This document shows, piece after piece, positions 17,251 through 26,279 of a DNA stretch of 64,000 bases (positions within the stretch are counted from its first letter, which is position 1; each line of letters begins with the position of its first letter). Location of the stretch: the NCBI RefSeq assembly GCF_900101595.1, contig NZ_FMYY01000002.1:1-64000 (forward strand), read 5' to 3'. This DNA is from Paenibacillus sp. cl123 (lineage in GTDB: Bacteria > Bacillota > Bacilli > Paenibacillales > NBRC-103111). Position numbers and translations under genes: made by a program. The notes under the pieces are model-generated. The model made no database searches, was not told the DNA's origin, and saw only the letters and a program-made list of their open reading frames with translations.

Positions 17251-17817
17251 TTGTCAACCCATTCTCAAAAAAAATTTGAAGAAGTTACGTTATCTACGAA
17301 GCCGATTTTTGAAGGGAAGATCATTTCACTGCAAGTAGATACGGTGCGTCTGCCTGATGGAGGGGAGGCGACCCGGGAAATCGTCAAGCATCCGGGAGCG
17401 GTAGCGGTGCTGGCCTTGACCGGGGACGGCCGGATGATCGTCGTGGAGCAGTACCGCAAGCCGCTGGAGAAAAGCCAGGTTGAAATTCCCGCGGGCAAGC
17501 TGGACGCCGGGGAGGACCCGCTGGAAGCGGCCCGGCGCGAGCTGGAGGAAGAAACCGGTTATACGGCCGGCTCGCTGCGTCACGTCGCTTCCTTCTACAC
17601 GTCGCCGGGATTTGCCGATGAGCTGCTTCATCTGTATGTCGCCGAGCAGCTGGCTTCCGGTGTGTCGAGGCCGGATGACGACGAATTTCTGGAGGCATGG
17701 GGAGTTACGCTGGAAGAAGCGAAGGAACTCATCCGCGAGCGGAGGATCAGCGACGCCAAGACGATCCTGGCCGTATACGCCTGGCAGCTGTACATCCTGA
17801 CGGGGTCCTTCGAATAA
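17251..17817 (+). CDS. nudF: Nudix hydrolase, ADP-ribose pyrophosphatase type
   Basis: A 188-residue Nudix protein. The full Nudix box runs from AGKLDAGEDP through ARRELEEETGY (about residues 82-105), and a downstream PGFADELLHLY matches the ADP-ribose pyrophosphatase subfamily. It would cleave ADP-ribose to AMP and ribose-5-phosphate. A TTG start at 17251 is preferred because GAGAGGAA lies 6-8 bases upstream; a TTG at 17227 has no site. The endonuclease Q gene begins one base after its stop. Confidence 0.88.
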   Translation: MSTHSQKKFEEVTLSTKPIFEGKIISLQVDTVRLPDGGEATREIVKHPGAVAVLALTGDGRMIVVEQYRKPLEKSQVEIPAGKLDAGEDPLEAARRELEEETGYTAGSLRHVASFYTSPGFADELLHLYVAEQLASGVSRPDDDEFLEAWGVTLEEAKELIRERRISDAKTILAVYAWQLYILTGSFE

Positions 17818-17818
17818 G

Positions 17819-19000
17819 ATGGCGCTGAACTCCTATTATGCGGATCTGCATATCCATATCGGGCGGACGGAGGCGGGAGAGGCGGTCAAAATCAGCGCGG
17901 CGAACAATTTGACCTTCTTCGGCATCGCCAAGGAGGCCTCGCAGCGCAAAGGGATGGACATCGTCGGCATCATCGACTGCCATTCCCCGGGTGTTCAGCG
18001 GGACATGCTCCGTTATCTGGATACGGGGGGAATGGAGGAGCTGGCCGGCGGCGGCATCCGGTACCATCAATCGACCGTGCTGCTCGGCTGCGAGCTGGAG
18101 GTGCGCGACCCGGGCATGCGGCCGGCGCATCTGATCGCGTATTTGCCGGGCATTGAAGATATGCGCTCCTTCACGGACTGGCTCCGCCGGCATATGAAAA
18201 ACGTTCAGCTCAGCTCGCAGCGCTTGTATGTACCGGCCAGGGAACTGCAGCAGGAAGTGATCGGCCGCGGAGGGATACTGGTACCGGCGCATATCTTCAC
18301 TCCGCATAAAAGCGTGTACGGCAGCAGCTGCGAGCGGATGTCCGAGCTGCTCGACCTGGACGGAATCGCCGCCGTGGAGCTTGGGCTCAGCGCGGATTCG
18401 GAGATGGCGGGGTGGATATCGGAGCTGGACCGGTACACCTTCCTCACCAACTCGGACGCTCATTCGCTGCCGAAGATCGGCAGAGAATACAACAAGCTGC
18501 GGCTGGCCGAGCCGACGTTCGCGGAACTGAGGCGGGCCCTTAACGGAGAGGACGGGCGGAAGGTGCTTGCCAACTACGGACTGAATCCGCGCCTCGGGAA
18601 ATACCACCGGACGTACTGCGCGGCCTGCGAGTCGATTCTCGACGAGCAGGGGGCAACGGTTGTCGAGCGCTGCCTGTACTGCGGCAGCACCAAAATCGTC
18701 CGCGGCGTGATGGACCGCATCCTGTCCATCTCGGACCGCGAGCGGCCCTTTGTGCCGGAGAGCAGACCGCCGTATGTGTACCAGGTGCCGCTGGAGTTTA
18801 TCCCCGGACTGGGCCCCAAGCTGCTGGCTGCATTGCTGGAACGCTTCGGCACGGAGATGGACCTGCTCCACCGCACCTCTTATGAGGAACTGGCCGAAGC
18901 GGCCGGCGAGCGGATAGCCGGCTACTTGCTGGCGGCCCGGCAGGGCACCCTCGAGCTGCAGACCGGCGGCGGGGGCAAATACGGCAAGGTGGGGCGCTAA
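17819..19000 (+). CDS. Endonuclease Q family protein (PHP-domain DNA repair nuclease)
   Basis: A 393-residue protein. The N-terminal PHP domain has YYADLHIHIGRTEAG and, further on, IDCHSPG and TNSDAHSLPKIGREYN metal-binding motifs. Residues about 266-290 form a Cys-pair zinc element (CAAC then CLYC). The C-terminus carries IPGLGPKLLAALLERFG, a helix-hairpin-helix DNA-binding motif. Characterised EndoQ enzymes from Thermococcales and Bacillus nick 5' to deaminated bases such as hypoxanthine and uracil. The gene lies one base after nudF without its own clear ribosome-binding site, suggesting coupling. Confidence 0.85.
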   Translation: MALNSYYADLHIHIGRTEAGEAVKISAANNLTFFGIAKEASQRKGMDIVGIIDCHSPGVQRDMLRYLDTGGMEELAGGGIRYHQSTVLLGCELEVRDPGMRPAHLIAYLPGIEDMRSFTDWLRRHMKNVQLSSQRLYVPARELQQEVIGRGGILVPAHIFTPHKSVYGSSCERMSELLDLDGIAAVELGLSADSEMAGWISELDRYTFLTNSDAHSLPKIGREYNKLRLAEPTFAELRRALNGEDGRKVLANYGLNPRLGKYHRTYCAACESILDEQGATVVERCLYCGSTKIVRGVMDRILSISDRERPFVPESRPPYVYQVPLEFIPGLGPKLLAALLERFGTEMDLLHRTSYEELAEAAGERIAGYLLAARQGTLELQTGGGGKYGKVGR

Positions 19001-19029
19001 GAGAGGGCTCCTTCTTCGGCGACCCGCTG

Positions 19030-19058
19030 TCATATTCCCGCTTGTCCGCGCATAGGTT
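19030..19058 (+). promoter_or_regulatory. Candidate sigma-E promoter for spoIIM
   Basis: TCATATT (19030-19036), a 14-base spacer and CATAGGTT (19051-19058) fit the mother-cell sigma-E pattern (ATATT, N13-15, CATACAAT). It lies about 30 bases before spoIIM, which is sigma-E dependent in Bacillus subtilis. Confidence 0.55.
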
Positions 19059-19088
19059 GTACTAACCGGACAAGGGGGGCTTGCCAGC

Positions 19089-19736
19089 ATGCCGCATAAC
19101 CGAATGCTAGAGCAGTACTGGAAAGAACATCTGTCGCTGTATGTGTTCATCGGCGTCATCTTTATAACGGGAGTTGTATTTGGCGCCATTATGGTGGGCG
19201 CTTTGTCGCTGGAGCAGAAGCAGGAGATTACACGCTATTTGAGCAACTTTTTCTCGATGGTCGATCAAGGCGAGCTGAACGGGGATGTGACGGCTTCCTT
19301 CCGCGATACGCTTGCTCTTCATATGAAATGGGTGCTGATCATCTGGCTGCTCGGCATGTCGGTCATCGGGCTTCCGCTCATCCTGATTCTGGATTTTCTT
19401 AAAGGAGTGCTCATCGGGTTTACGGTCGGTTACATGGTCGGCACGTTATCCTGGAAGGGACTGCTGTTTGCGCTCGTATCGGTCGTTCCGCAAAATCTGA
19501 TCGTCATTCCGGTCTTCATCGTCTGCAGTGTAACGGCGGTTGCCTTCAGCGTGCGCTTGGTGAAAAACCGGTTTATCCATAAGAAGGGCCAGCTGTTCGA
19601 GCCGCTGATGCGTTTCTCGGGCGTCACGCTCGGTTCAGGTGTGCTGCTGGTTGGCGTGGCGCTGTTCGAAGCCTATATATCCCCGGCGATGATGAAGTGG
19701 GTAACGCCGATGCTTGTCGCGCTGGGAGCGGCGTAA
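19089..19736 (+). CDS. spoIIM: Stage II sporulation protein M
   Basis: A 215-residue polytopic membrane protein with five hydrophobic segments and the DUF95/SpoIIM layout: a first helix VFIGVIFITGVVFGAIM, a middle GLPLILILDFLKGVLIGFTVGY, and a C-terminal helix near LLVGVALFEAYISP. SpoIIM forms the DMP complex with SpoIID and SpoIIP that degrades septal peptidoglycan during engulfment. A G-rich ribosome-binding site precedes the ATG. Position between endoQ and fur is as in Bacillus. Confidence 0.93.
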   Translation: MPHNRMLEQYWKEHLSLYVFIGVIFITGVVFGAIMVGALSLEQKQEITRYLSNFFSMVDQGELNGDVTASFRDTLALHMKWVLIIWLLGMSVIGLPLILILDFLKGVLIGFTVGYMVGTLSWKGLLFALVSVVPQNLIVIPVFIVCSVTAVAFSVRLVKNRFIHKKGQLFEPLMRFSGVTLGSGVLLVGVALFEAYISPAMMKWVTPMLVALGAA

Positions 19737-19741
19737 AAGGT

Positions 19742-19771
19742 TTGACTTTCTTCCATTTCCTCTCCTATAAT
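19742..19771 (+). promoter_or_regulatory. Sigma-A promoter of fur, with a possible PerR-like half site
   Basis: TTGACT (19742-19747), an 18-base spacer and TATAAT (19766-19771) form a good promoter. The sequence TATAATGAT overlapping the -10 resembles one half of the PerR box TTATAATNATTATAA; the other half is poor. PerR control of fur is known in Bacillus subtilis. Confidence 0.7.
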
Positions 19772-19853
19772 GATACCATGATGTTACTTTTCGCGAATCC
19801 GCGCCATGAACAGGCAGCCTAAGCGGATTGATGGCAGCCGTAGGGGGAGGAGC

Positions 19854-20303
19854 ATGGAATCTCGCATTGATAAAATCAAACAGCAGCTGCAGTCGCAGGG
19901 TTATAAACTTACGCCCCAACGCGAAGCAACGGTAAGAGTACTGCTTGAGAACGAGGAAGATCATCTGAGCGCCGAGGATGTCTTTATGCTGGTTAAGGAT
20001 ATCGCGCCCGAGATCGGCCTTGCCACCGTATACCGGACTTTGGAACTGCTCAGTGAGCTTCATGTGGTGGAGAAAATGAACTTCGGGGACGGCGTAGCCC
20101 GTTACGATCTTCGCAACGACAGCAGCCACCATCACCATCATCACTTGATCTGTGTACAGTGCGGCGCCGTTGACGAGATTATGGAAGACTGGCTCGGCGA
20201 GCTGGAGGAGCGGGTGGAACGCGAATACGGATTCCACGTTCTCGACCACCGTCTGGACTTTCAAGGGATCTGCCACCGCTGCCGGGACAAAAACAAAACG
20301 TGA
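19854..20303 (+). CDS. fur: Ferric uptake regulator family repressor
   Basis: A 149-residue Fur protein. The winged-helix domain contains LTPQREATVRVLLENEEDHLSAEDV and GLATVYRTLELL. The metal-binding half has a natural six-histidine run leading into LICVQCG and a second Cys pair in GICHRC (structural zinc). Gene order spoIIM-fur-xerD supports Fur rather than PerR or Zur. Start 19854 follows GGGGGAGG; an upstream in-frame ATG at 19806 lies just after the promoter and lacks a site. The gene has its own promoter and terminator. Confidence 0.88.
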   Translation: MESRIDKIKQQLQSQGYKLTPQREATVRVLLENEEDHLSAEDVFMLVKDIAPEIGLATVYRTLELLSELHVVEKMNFGDGVARYDLRNDSSHHHHHHLICVQCGAVDEIMEDWLGELEERVEREYGFHVLDHRLDFQGICHRCRDKNKT

Positions 20304-20309
20304 ATGAAG

Positions 20310-20347
20310 AAACCTTCGGCTTTGCCCATCGGCAAGTAGGAGGTTTT
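20310..20347 (+). terminator. Terminator of fur
   Basis: AAACCT (20310-20315) pairs with AGGTTT (20341-20346), with an inner GCC/GGC stem, followed by a T run. Confidence 0.75.
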
Positions 20348-20389
20348 TTGCATTCTCCGTCATGAATTTGCGTCGCTCGGCAGAACCTA

Positions 20390-20440
20390 CAGGAAAGCGA
20401 CTATGCACGCTGCTATGCAAGCGGCTATACAAGCGACTAT
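20390..20440 (+). repeat. Degenerate tandem repeat upstream of ald
   Basis: Four consecutive units of about 12-13 bases of the form GCGACTATGCAA or GCGGCTATACAA fill the space immediately before the ribosome-binding site of ald. The purpose is unknown; it could be slippage-generated spacer or a binding array. Confidence 0.55.
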
Positions 20441-20457
20441 GAGGGAGGCATAACGAG

Positions 20458-21582
20458 ATGATTATCGGGATTCCGAAGGAAATTAAAAATAATGAGAATC
20501 GAATCGCATTGACGCCAGGCGGCGCCGCGATGCTGTCGGCAGCCGGACATACGGTGCTCGTCGAGAAGGGAGCGGGGGCCGGCAGCGGCTTCCTGGACGA
20601 GGACTATGCCAAGGAAGGCGCGGTGCTGACCGAAAAGGCGGCCGAGGTTTGGGCGCAAGCCGAGATGATCATGAAGGTGAAGGAACCGCTCGCGGAGGAG
20701 TTCGCTTATTTCCGCGAAGGGCTGACCTTGTTTACATATCTGCATCTGGCGGCCGAGCCGAAGCTGACCGAGGCGCTCGTGCGAAGCAAGGTGACGTCGA
20801 TCGCGTATGAAACGATTCAGCTGCCCAGCGGGGGACTGCCGCTGCTGACGCCGATGAGCGAGGTGGCCGGCCGGATGTCCGTCCAGGTAGGCGCCCAGTT
20901 CCTTGAGCAATTTTACGGCGGACGGGGCATACTGCTGGGCGGGGTTCCAGGCGTTCCGCCGGCCGATGTTATTATTCTGGGCGGAGGAATCGTAGGGACG
21001 AACGCTGCCAAAATCGCGCTCGGGATGGGAGCGAACGTCGTAGTCATCGAGCGGAACGCCGAACGACTCAGATATTTGGACGACGTGTTCCACGGCCGGC
21101 TGCGTACGCTGATGTCCAATCCTTACAATATCGCCAATGCGGTGCAGAAAGCCGATCTGCTGATCGGCGCCGTTCTGATACCGGGTGCCCGGGCGCCGAA
21201 GCTGGTTACCGAGGACATGGTCAAGACGATGAAGCCGGGGGCTGTCATCGTAGACGTAGCAGTCGATCAGGGCGGCTCCATCGAAACGGTCGACCGGGTG
21301 ACGACGCATAGCGAGCCTACTTATGAGAAGCATGGCGTCATTCACTATGCTGTCGCCAATATGCCTGGAGCCGTACCGCGGACCTCCACGCTGGCGCTGA
21401 CAAATGTGACGATAACGTATGCGATGGAGCTGGCGGCCCGCGGCGTAACCCGCGCTTTGTACGGCAATTCGCCGCTCAAGCTCGGCGTCAATACGTATCA
21501 GGGACATGTCACGCATGCGGCTGTAGCCGAAGCGGTCGGGCTTCCGTATACCGGGCTGGATTCTCTGCTGCCCATCAGCTGA
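20458..21582 (+). CDS. ald: Alanine dehydrogenase
   Basis: A 374-residue NAD-dependent alanine dehydrogenase (L-alanine to pyruvate and ammonia). The N-terminal [20 protein letters not shown], the catalytic Lys in MIMKVKEP and His in [11 protein letters not shown], and the Rossmann loop [20 protein letters not shown] are all present, as is the C-terminal [20 protein letters not shown] lies about 10 bases upstream. In Bacillus subtilis ald is needed for normal sporulation, using alanine as energy source; location among sporulation genes here is notable but may be incidental. Confidence 0.95.
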   Translation: MIIGIPKEIKNNENRIALTPGGAAMLSAAGHTVLVEKGAGAGSGFLDEDYAKEGAVLTEKAAEVWAQAEMIMKVKEPLAEEFAYFREGLTLFTYLHLAAEPKLTEALVRSKVTSIAYETIQLPSGGLPLLTPMSEVAGRMSVQVGAQFLEQFYGGRGILLGGVPGVPPADVIILGGGIVGTNAAKIALGMGANVVVIERNAERLRYLDDVFHGRLRTLMSNPYNIANAVQKADLLIGAVLIPGARAPKLVTEDMVKTMKPGAVIVDVAVDQGGSIETVDRVTTHSEPTYEKHGVIHYAVANMPGAVPRTSTLALTNVTITYAMELAARGVTRALYGNSPLKLGVNTYQGHVTHAAVAEAVGLPYTGLDSLLPIS

Positions 21583-21644
21583 CAACTTGTCAGCATATTC
21601 GGCGAGTGAGCGTCATAGGCTACTCTTGGGAGGGGAGAGTAGCT

Positions 21645-21887
21645 ATGATCATTCATATCCGCGCGGGAAGATGGCTGGCACGCCTCCGGTTTGCCCTTGT
21701 ATTTGTCGTATGCACGTTTGCGCTTTATCATCTGCTGATCGTCGCGGCTTCGTTTCTGGAGCCGGTGCACCGGTACAAGGAGCCGAGCGGTCGCGCCATT
21801 AAAGTATTTAAGCAGGACTCCGCCATCGTGGCGAATCCTCAAGGAATGGGAGACCGGCTCAGGCTGTTCTACAAGATCGGGGAGTAG
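21645..21887 (+). CDS. DUF4227 family membrane protein (YqzK-like)
   Basis: An 80-residue protein with one membrane helix (about 15-35) followed by a short basic extracytoplasmic or cytosolic tail with YKEPSGRAIKVF, the DUF4227 signature. Function unknown. In Bacillus the same family lies between fur and xerD, as here. Start 21645 follows GGGGAG; the longer frame from 21606 does not have one. Confidence 0.82.
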   Translation: MIIHIRAGRWLARLRFALVFVVCTFALYHLLIVAASFLEPVHRYKEPSGRAIKVFKQDSAIVANPQGMGDRLRLFYKIGE

Positions 21888-22023
21888 TCCGCCTCCTCCG
21901 GCGCCTTCGTTCGGAACTGGCGAATAATTCCTGAATCGGCCTGGCAATCCGGCAGGAATCCGCCCCCCTGATGTGGAATTATGACAAAAGGCCGCTTTTG
22001 TCACAACATAAAGGGGATTGCTC

Positions 22024-22923
22024 ATGAGAGAGGATTTGCAGGCATTTATTACATTTTTAACCGAGGAACGCGGGCTCGCGCCAAATACGCTCGATTCGTA
22101 CGAGCGCGATATTTTGCAGTATCTCGATTATTTGGAGCAGGCGGGAGTCGTGGCTTGGAGAGAGACGGGCAAAGCCAGCATAGCCGGGTATTTGCACAGT
22201 CTCAAGCAGAAGGGCCGCGCCAGCGCAACGCTGACCCGCGCCGTAATCTCGATTCGCGGCTTCTATCAATTCATGGTTCGCGTGCGGCGGATCGACCATG
22301 ATCCGTCGATACATATGGAGACGCCCAAGCTGGAGAAGCGCATCCCGCAGGTGCTGTCCGTGCAGGAGGTCGGCAAGCTGCTGGACGCGCCGCAGCTGGC
22401 GTCTCCGAATGGTTTTCGGGACAAGGTCATGCTGGAGGTCTTGTATGCGACGGGCATTCGCGTCTCCGAGCTGATCTCGCTGGATGTGGACAGCGTGAAT
22501 CCGGGCCTTGGCTTCATCCGTTGCATGGGCAAAGGCAAGGAGCGGATCGTGCCGCTCGGACAGATCGCCTCCGGCTTCGTACAGACCTACGTGGAGACGG
22601 TACGGGCCCGTCTGCTCAAGCAGGACAAGCAGGAGACCGCGCTCTTCGTCAGCCATCTCGGCACGCGCATGACCCGCCAAGGCTTCTGGAAAATCATGAA
22701 GCGGTACGCCCGCGAAGCCGGCATCGACCAGGAGATCACGCCGCATACGCTGCGCCACTCCTTCGCCGCCCATCTGATTGAGAACGGGGCGGATCTGCGT
22801 TCCGTGCAGGAAATGCTCGGGCATGCCGATATTTCATCGACGCAAATCTATACGCAGTTGACCCGCAGCAAGATGAAGGACGTATACGACCGCTCGCATC
22901 CGCGGGCGCGCATGGAATCTTGA
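22024..22923 (+). CDS. xerD: Tyrosine recombinase XerD
   Basis: A 299-residue tyrosine recombinase. The N-terminal SAM-like core-binding domain is followed by a catalytic domain with Arg in ATGIRVSELISL, Lys in GKGKERIVP, HTLRHSFAAHL, LGHADISSTQIY and the nucleophilic Tyr in IYTQLTR. With CodV/XerC it would resolve chromosome dimers at dif. Start 22024 has GGGGA 6 bases upstream. The position after DUF4227 and before deoB is the same as ripX (xerD) in Bacillus subtilis. Confidence 0.94.
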   Translation: MREDLQAFITFLTEERGLAPNTLDSYERDILQYLDYLEQAGVVAWRETGKASIAGYLHSLKQKGRASATLTRAVISIRGFYQFMVRVRRIDHDPSIHMETPKLEKRIPQVLSVQEVGKLLDAPQLASPNGFRDKVMLEVLYATGIRVSELISLDVDSVNPGLGFIRCMGKGKERIVPLGQIASGFVQTYVETVRARLLKQDKQETALFVSHLGTRMTRQGFWKIMKRYAREAGIDQEITPHTLRHSFAAHLIENGADLRSVQEMLGHADISSTQIYTQLTRSKMKDVYDRSHPRARMES

Positions 22924-22931
22924 CGGCTTGC

Positions 22932-22963
22932 ACCCGTTCTCTTGACCAGGGAACGGGTTTCTT
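22932..22963 (+). terminator. Terminator of xerD
   Basis: ACCCGTTC (22932-22939) pairs perfectly with GAACGGGT (22951-22958), followed by a short T-rich tract. Confidence 0.78.
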
Positions 22964-22978
22964 GTCGGTCTGCCGCTT

Positions 22979-23007
22979 TTGCAAAAACGAAGTGGTTTTG
23001 CGATAAT
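22979..23007 (+). promoter_or_regulatory. Sigma-A promoter of deoB
   Basis: TTGCAA (22979-22984), a 17-base spacer and GATAAT (23002-23007) with a TGC extension in front of the -10. It lies 37 bases before the deoB start. Confidence 0.65.
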
Positions 23008-23043
23008 AGCGGTAGGCATTGAAGAAAGTAGGAGGTCCTGACC

Positions 23044-24219
23044 ATGAAATTCCAACGGATTTGTTTAATCGTGCTTGACAGCGTCGGGATCGGAGAGCTC
23101 CCGGACGCCCCGCGGTTCGGAGATGCCGGCGCCCATACGCTGGGGCATATAGCGCAGCGCGTGCCGGCCTTGAAGCTTCCCCACCTGCAGCGGCTGGGGC
23201 TGGGCAACATCGCTCCCTTGGAAGGCATCGAACCGGCGGACAAGCCCGATGGCTGCTACGGGAAGATGGCCGAGGTTTCAGTCGGCAAAGATACGATGAC
23301 CGGCCATTGGGAGATCATGGGGCTGAAGGTCGAGATTCCTTTCAACGTTTTTCCGGACGGTTTCCCGCGGGAGCTGATTGAGCGCTTTGAGAGCGAGACA
23401 GGACGCAAGGTGATCGGCAACAAACCCGCTTCCGGCACGGAGATCCTGGACGAGCTGGGCGAGGAGCAGATGAGGACCGGAGCATGGATCGTATACACAT
23501 CAGCCGACAGCGTCTTTCAATTGGCCGCCCATGAAGAGGTCATCCCCTTGGAGGAGCTGTACCGGGCCTGCGAAATTGCCCGCAGGCTGACGCTGGAGGA
23601 GCCTTATGCGGTCGGCCGCGTGATCGCGCGCCCGTATACGGGGGAGCCCGGCGCTTTTAAGCGGACGCCGAACCGGCACGATTATGCGGTCAAGCCTCCG
23701 GCGGAGACGGTGATGAACCGGCTGAAGGATGCGGGCCTGGACAGCATCGCTATCGGCAAGATCGGCGATATTTACTCGGGCGAGGGCGTTACGCACAGCA
23801 CTCCGACGAAAAGCAATCGGGACGGCATCGAGCGTACGATTGACGAGCTTGGCAAGCCGTTTCACGGGCTGCTTTTCACCAACCTGGTTGATTTCGATTC
23901 CTTGTACGGGCATCGCCGCGATCCGGAAGGCTATGCGTCCGCGTTGAACGAGTTCGATGAATGGCTGCCTCGCATCATGGAAAGGATAGGTCCGGACGAT
24001 CTGCTGATTTTGACGGCGGATCATGGCAATGATCCGATTCATCCCGGCACCGATCATACGCGCGAATATGTGCCGCTGCTCGTCCACAGCCCTGCGCTTC
24101 AGCAGCGCGGGTCGCTTGGAGTAAGAGGCACATTTGCCGATATAGGCGCTACGGTTGCGGATAATTTCGGCGTGCCCGGGACCGGCAACGGACAGAGCTT
24201 TTTGGCGGAGCTGCGCTGA
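23044..24219 (+). CDS. deoB: Phosphopentomutase
   Basis: A 391-residue alkaline-phosphatase-superfamily mutase. Metal ligands are in [13 protein letters not shown] (N-terminus), [10 protein letters not shown] and [11 protein letters not shown]; the phosphorylated Thr is in [14 protein letters not shown]. It interconverts (deoxy)ribose-1-phosphate and -5-phosphate, linking the nucleoside phosphorylases downstream to central metabolism. AGGAGG lies 8 bases before the ATG. It heads an apparent operon with two purine nucleoside phosphorylases. Confidence 0.95.
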   Translation: MKFQRICLIVLDSVGIGELPDAPRFGDAGAHTLGHIAQRVPALKLPHLQRLGLGNIAPLEGIEPADKPDGCYGKMAEVSVGKDTMTGHWEIMGLKVEIPFNVFPDGFPRELIERFESETGRKVIGNKPASGTEILDELGEEQMRTGAWIVYTSADSVFQLAAHEEVIPLEELYRACEIARRLTLEEPYAVGRVIARPYTGEPGAFKRTPNRHDYAVKPPAETVMNRLKDAGLDSIAIGKIGDIYSGEGVTHSTPTKSNRDGIERTIDELGKPFHGLLFTNLVDFDSLYGHRRDPEGYASALNEFDEWLPRIMERIGPDDLLILTADHGNDPIHPGTDHTREYVPLLVHSPALQQRGSLGVRGTFADIGATVADNFGVPGTGNGQSFLAELR

Positions 24220-24280
24220 CGGCTTGGCGGTTACGCCTTATAGAAGATGCAAGTTACATAAAGAAGGGAGACGAGAGCAT

Positions 24281-25114
24281 ATGGATCAAGTTGAGGCGCC
24301 ATTGCTTAGCCAAATTAAAGAAGCGGCTGGTTTTATAAGAGAGAGGTATCCGGTTAAGCCTGAGATTGCCCTTATACTGGGCTCCGGACTCGGCATATTG
24401 GCCGATCTGGTGGAAGATGCGGTTACGATTCCGTATGAGGAGATTCCGAACTTCCCGGTGTCCACGGTCGAGGGGCATGCAGGCGAGCTGCTGCTCGGCA
24501 CGGTTGCCGGCCGTCATGTGCTGTTGATGAAAGGCCGCTTTCATATGTACGAAGGATACGGGGTTGAGACCGTGTCCTTCCCGGTCCGTGTGATGAAGGA
24601 GCTTGGCGTAGAGAAGCTGCTGGTAACCAATGCGGCGGGCGGCGTCAATACGGCGTACAAGCCGGGCGATTTGATGGTGATTCGCGATCATATCAATTTT
24701 ACTTTCCGCAATCCGCTGATCGGACCCAACTTCGGAGAGCTGGGCGTGCGTTTCCCCGATATGTCGGAGGCTTACAGCCGCAGACTCCGTGAAGTGGCGC
24801 ACCGCGTAGCCAAAGAGCAAGGGCTTGACCTCCAGGAAGGCGTTTATTTCGGGCTGCTGGGTCCCTCCTACGAGACCCCGGCGGAGATCCGGATGATCCG
24901 CACTTTGGGCGGAGACGCGGTCGGCATGTCCACCGTCGCCGAAGTGCTGGTCGCCCGGCATGCCGGGATCGAGGTGCTGGGCTTCTCCTGCATCAGCAAC
25001 ATGGCGGCGGGCATACTGGATCAGCCGTTGTCCCATGAAGAAGTTATCGAAACGACGGATCGGGTGAAGCAAACCTTCCTTAAGCTGATCGTCGGCATCA
25101 TTCCGAGCATGTGA
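24281..25114 (+). CDS. punA: Purine nucleoside phosphorylase, trimeric type, 6-oxopurine site
   Basis: A 277-residue trimeric-class phosphorylase: phosphate-binding GSGLG at the N-terminus and FPVSTVEGHAGE, then GPSYETPAEIRM near residue 195 and SCISNMAAG near 239. In human PNP the corresponding Glu201 and Asn243 contact N1 and N7/O6 of guanine or hypoxanthine; both are conserved here, so inosine and guanosine (and deoxy forms) are the expected substrates. Start 24281 follows AAGGGAG. It is followed after 41 bases by a paralogue with altered residues at these positions. Confidence 0.92.
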   Translation: MDQVEAPLLSQIKEAAGFIRERYPVKPEIALILGSGLGILADLVEDAVTIPYEEIPNFPVSTVEGHAGELLLGTVAGRHVLLMKGRFHMYEGYGVETVSFPVRVMKELGVEKLLVTNAAGGVNTAYKPGDLMVIRDHINFTFRNPLIGPNFGELGVRFPDMSEAYSRRLREVAHRVAKEQGLDLQEGVYFGLLGPSYETPAEIRMIRTLGGDAVGMSTVAEVLVARHAGIEVLGFSCISNMAAGILDQPLSHEEVIETTDRVKQTFLKLIVGIIPSM

Positions 25115-25155
25115 CCTACGTTTGGTTCGGATACAATTTGAAGGGAGCGACGGAT

Positions 25156-26013
25156 ATGAGCGTGGAACATAGTTATGTTCAGCATATTCAAGAAGCGGCT
25201 CAATGGATCAGCGACCAAATTGACAGGCGTCCTTTGCACATTGGCATGGTGTTAGGCTCCGGGCTGGGCGATCTGGCGCATCAGGTCGAACATCCGGTCA
25301 TCATCCCGTATGATCGGGTGCCTCACTTCCCGGTGTCTACCGTAGAAGGACATGCCGGACAGTTCGTCATCGGCGAACTGGAAGGGAAATCGGTTATCGT
25401 CATGCAGGGCAGGTTTCATTATTACGAAGGTTATTCGATGAAGAAGGTTGTTTTCCCCATCTATGTGATGAAGCAGCTGGGGGTGCAATCGCTCATCATC
25501 ACCAACGCCGCGGGCGGCATGAATCCCGCCTTCGCCGCGGGTGACCTGATGCTGATCGAGGATCATCTGAACATGACCGGCGATAACCCGCTGATCGGGC
25601 TGCATCATCCCGAGCTGGGCGTTCGCTTTCCCGATATGTCGCAGTCTTACAGCCGCGCCTACCGGGAGATGGCAAAGAGCGTGGCCGAGCGGATGGGGCA
25701 GGAGCGGGGCGAACCGATCCGGCTGCAATCGGGCGTTTATGCGGGCATCTCGGGCCCGAACTATTTGCCGCCGGCGGAGCTGACGATGCTCGCCAAGCTT
25801 GGAGGGGACGCGATCGGCATGTCGACGGTCGGCGAGGTGATCGCCGCCAGCCACGCGGGATTGAAGGTTCTGGGCATCTCCTGCATAACCGACATGGCGA
25901 TCGGCGAGCAGCTTGAGCCGCTGACCCATGAACAGGTGGTAGCGGTGGCGAATCGGACGAAGCCGGTGTTTATTGAGCTGGTGAAGCGGTTCGTAGCCGA
26001 AGTTGAAGTCTGA
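25156..26013 (+). CDS. Second purine nucleoside phosphorylase with divergent base-binding residues
   Basis: A 285-residue paralogue of the preceding gene with the same GSGLG and STVEGHAG phosphate motifs. At the purine-binding positions it differs: GPNYLPPAEL replaces GPSYETPAEI (Glu to Leu), and SCITDMAIG replaces SCISNMAAG (Asn to Asp). Asp at this site is found in 5'-methylthioadenosine phosphorylases and in adenosine-accepting variants of trimeric phosphorylases, so a preference for 6-aminopurine nucleosides is inferred. AAGGGAG precedes the ATG at 25156. A strong terminator follows. Confidence 0.88.
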   Translation: MSVEHSYVQHIQEAAQWISDQIDRRPLHIGMVLGSGLGDLAHQVEHPVIIPYDRVPHFPVSTVEGHAGQFVIGELEGKSVIVMQGRFHYYEGYSMKKVVFPIYVMKQLGVQSLIITNAAGGMNPAFAAGDLMLIEDHLNMTGDNPLIGLHHPELGVRFPDMSQSYSRAYREMAKSVAERMGQERGEPIRLQSGVYAGISGPNYLPPAELTMLAKLGGDAIGMSTVGEVIAASHAGLKVLGISCITDMAIGEQLEPLTHEQVVAVANRTKPVFIELVKRFVAEVEV

Positions 26014-26063
26014 TTGACGCGCTATGAGCGGCGATTCGCAGATTGCTGCGGCCCATTCTAAAG

Positions 26064-26108
26064 ACTGCTTTTTATCGATGACTCTCGTCGATAAGAAGCA
26101 GTTTTTTT
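26064..26108 (+). terminator. Terminator of the deoB-pun operon
   Basis: ACTGCTTTTTATCGA (26064-26078) pairs with TCGATAAGAAGCAGT (26088-26102) with one mismatch, followed by TTTTTT. Confidence 0.85.
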
Positions 26109-26232
26109 GAAATCCAAAAATGTGTAAGCTTCAGGCCGGCTGATTGTTCGATTTCATGGTGGTAAAAGTACGGCTTTATAAGAAGTCTAAAGCGATTTTC
26201 CCGGGCGCCGCTGCCAGGCTTGCCGTATTGCC

Positions 26233-26272
26233 AAAAAAATGCCCGCGCGCCTGAAGCGGTCAGGGCGTGGGC
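26233..26272 (-). terminator. Terminator of the 26-codon gene
   Basis: On the minus strand, GCCCACGCCCTGA (26272-26260) pairs with TCAGGCGCGCGGGC (26254-26241), one bulge, followed by a run of seven U (26239-26233). It begins 8 bases after the stop codon of the small gene. Confidence 0.8.
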
Positions 26273-26279
26273 GGCAAAA

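Noticed and set aside
20113-20142. Six consecutive His codons in fur, which might suggest a cloning tag
   Set aside because: They are internal, in the metal-binding domain, where His-rich runs are natural in this family.
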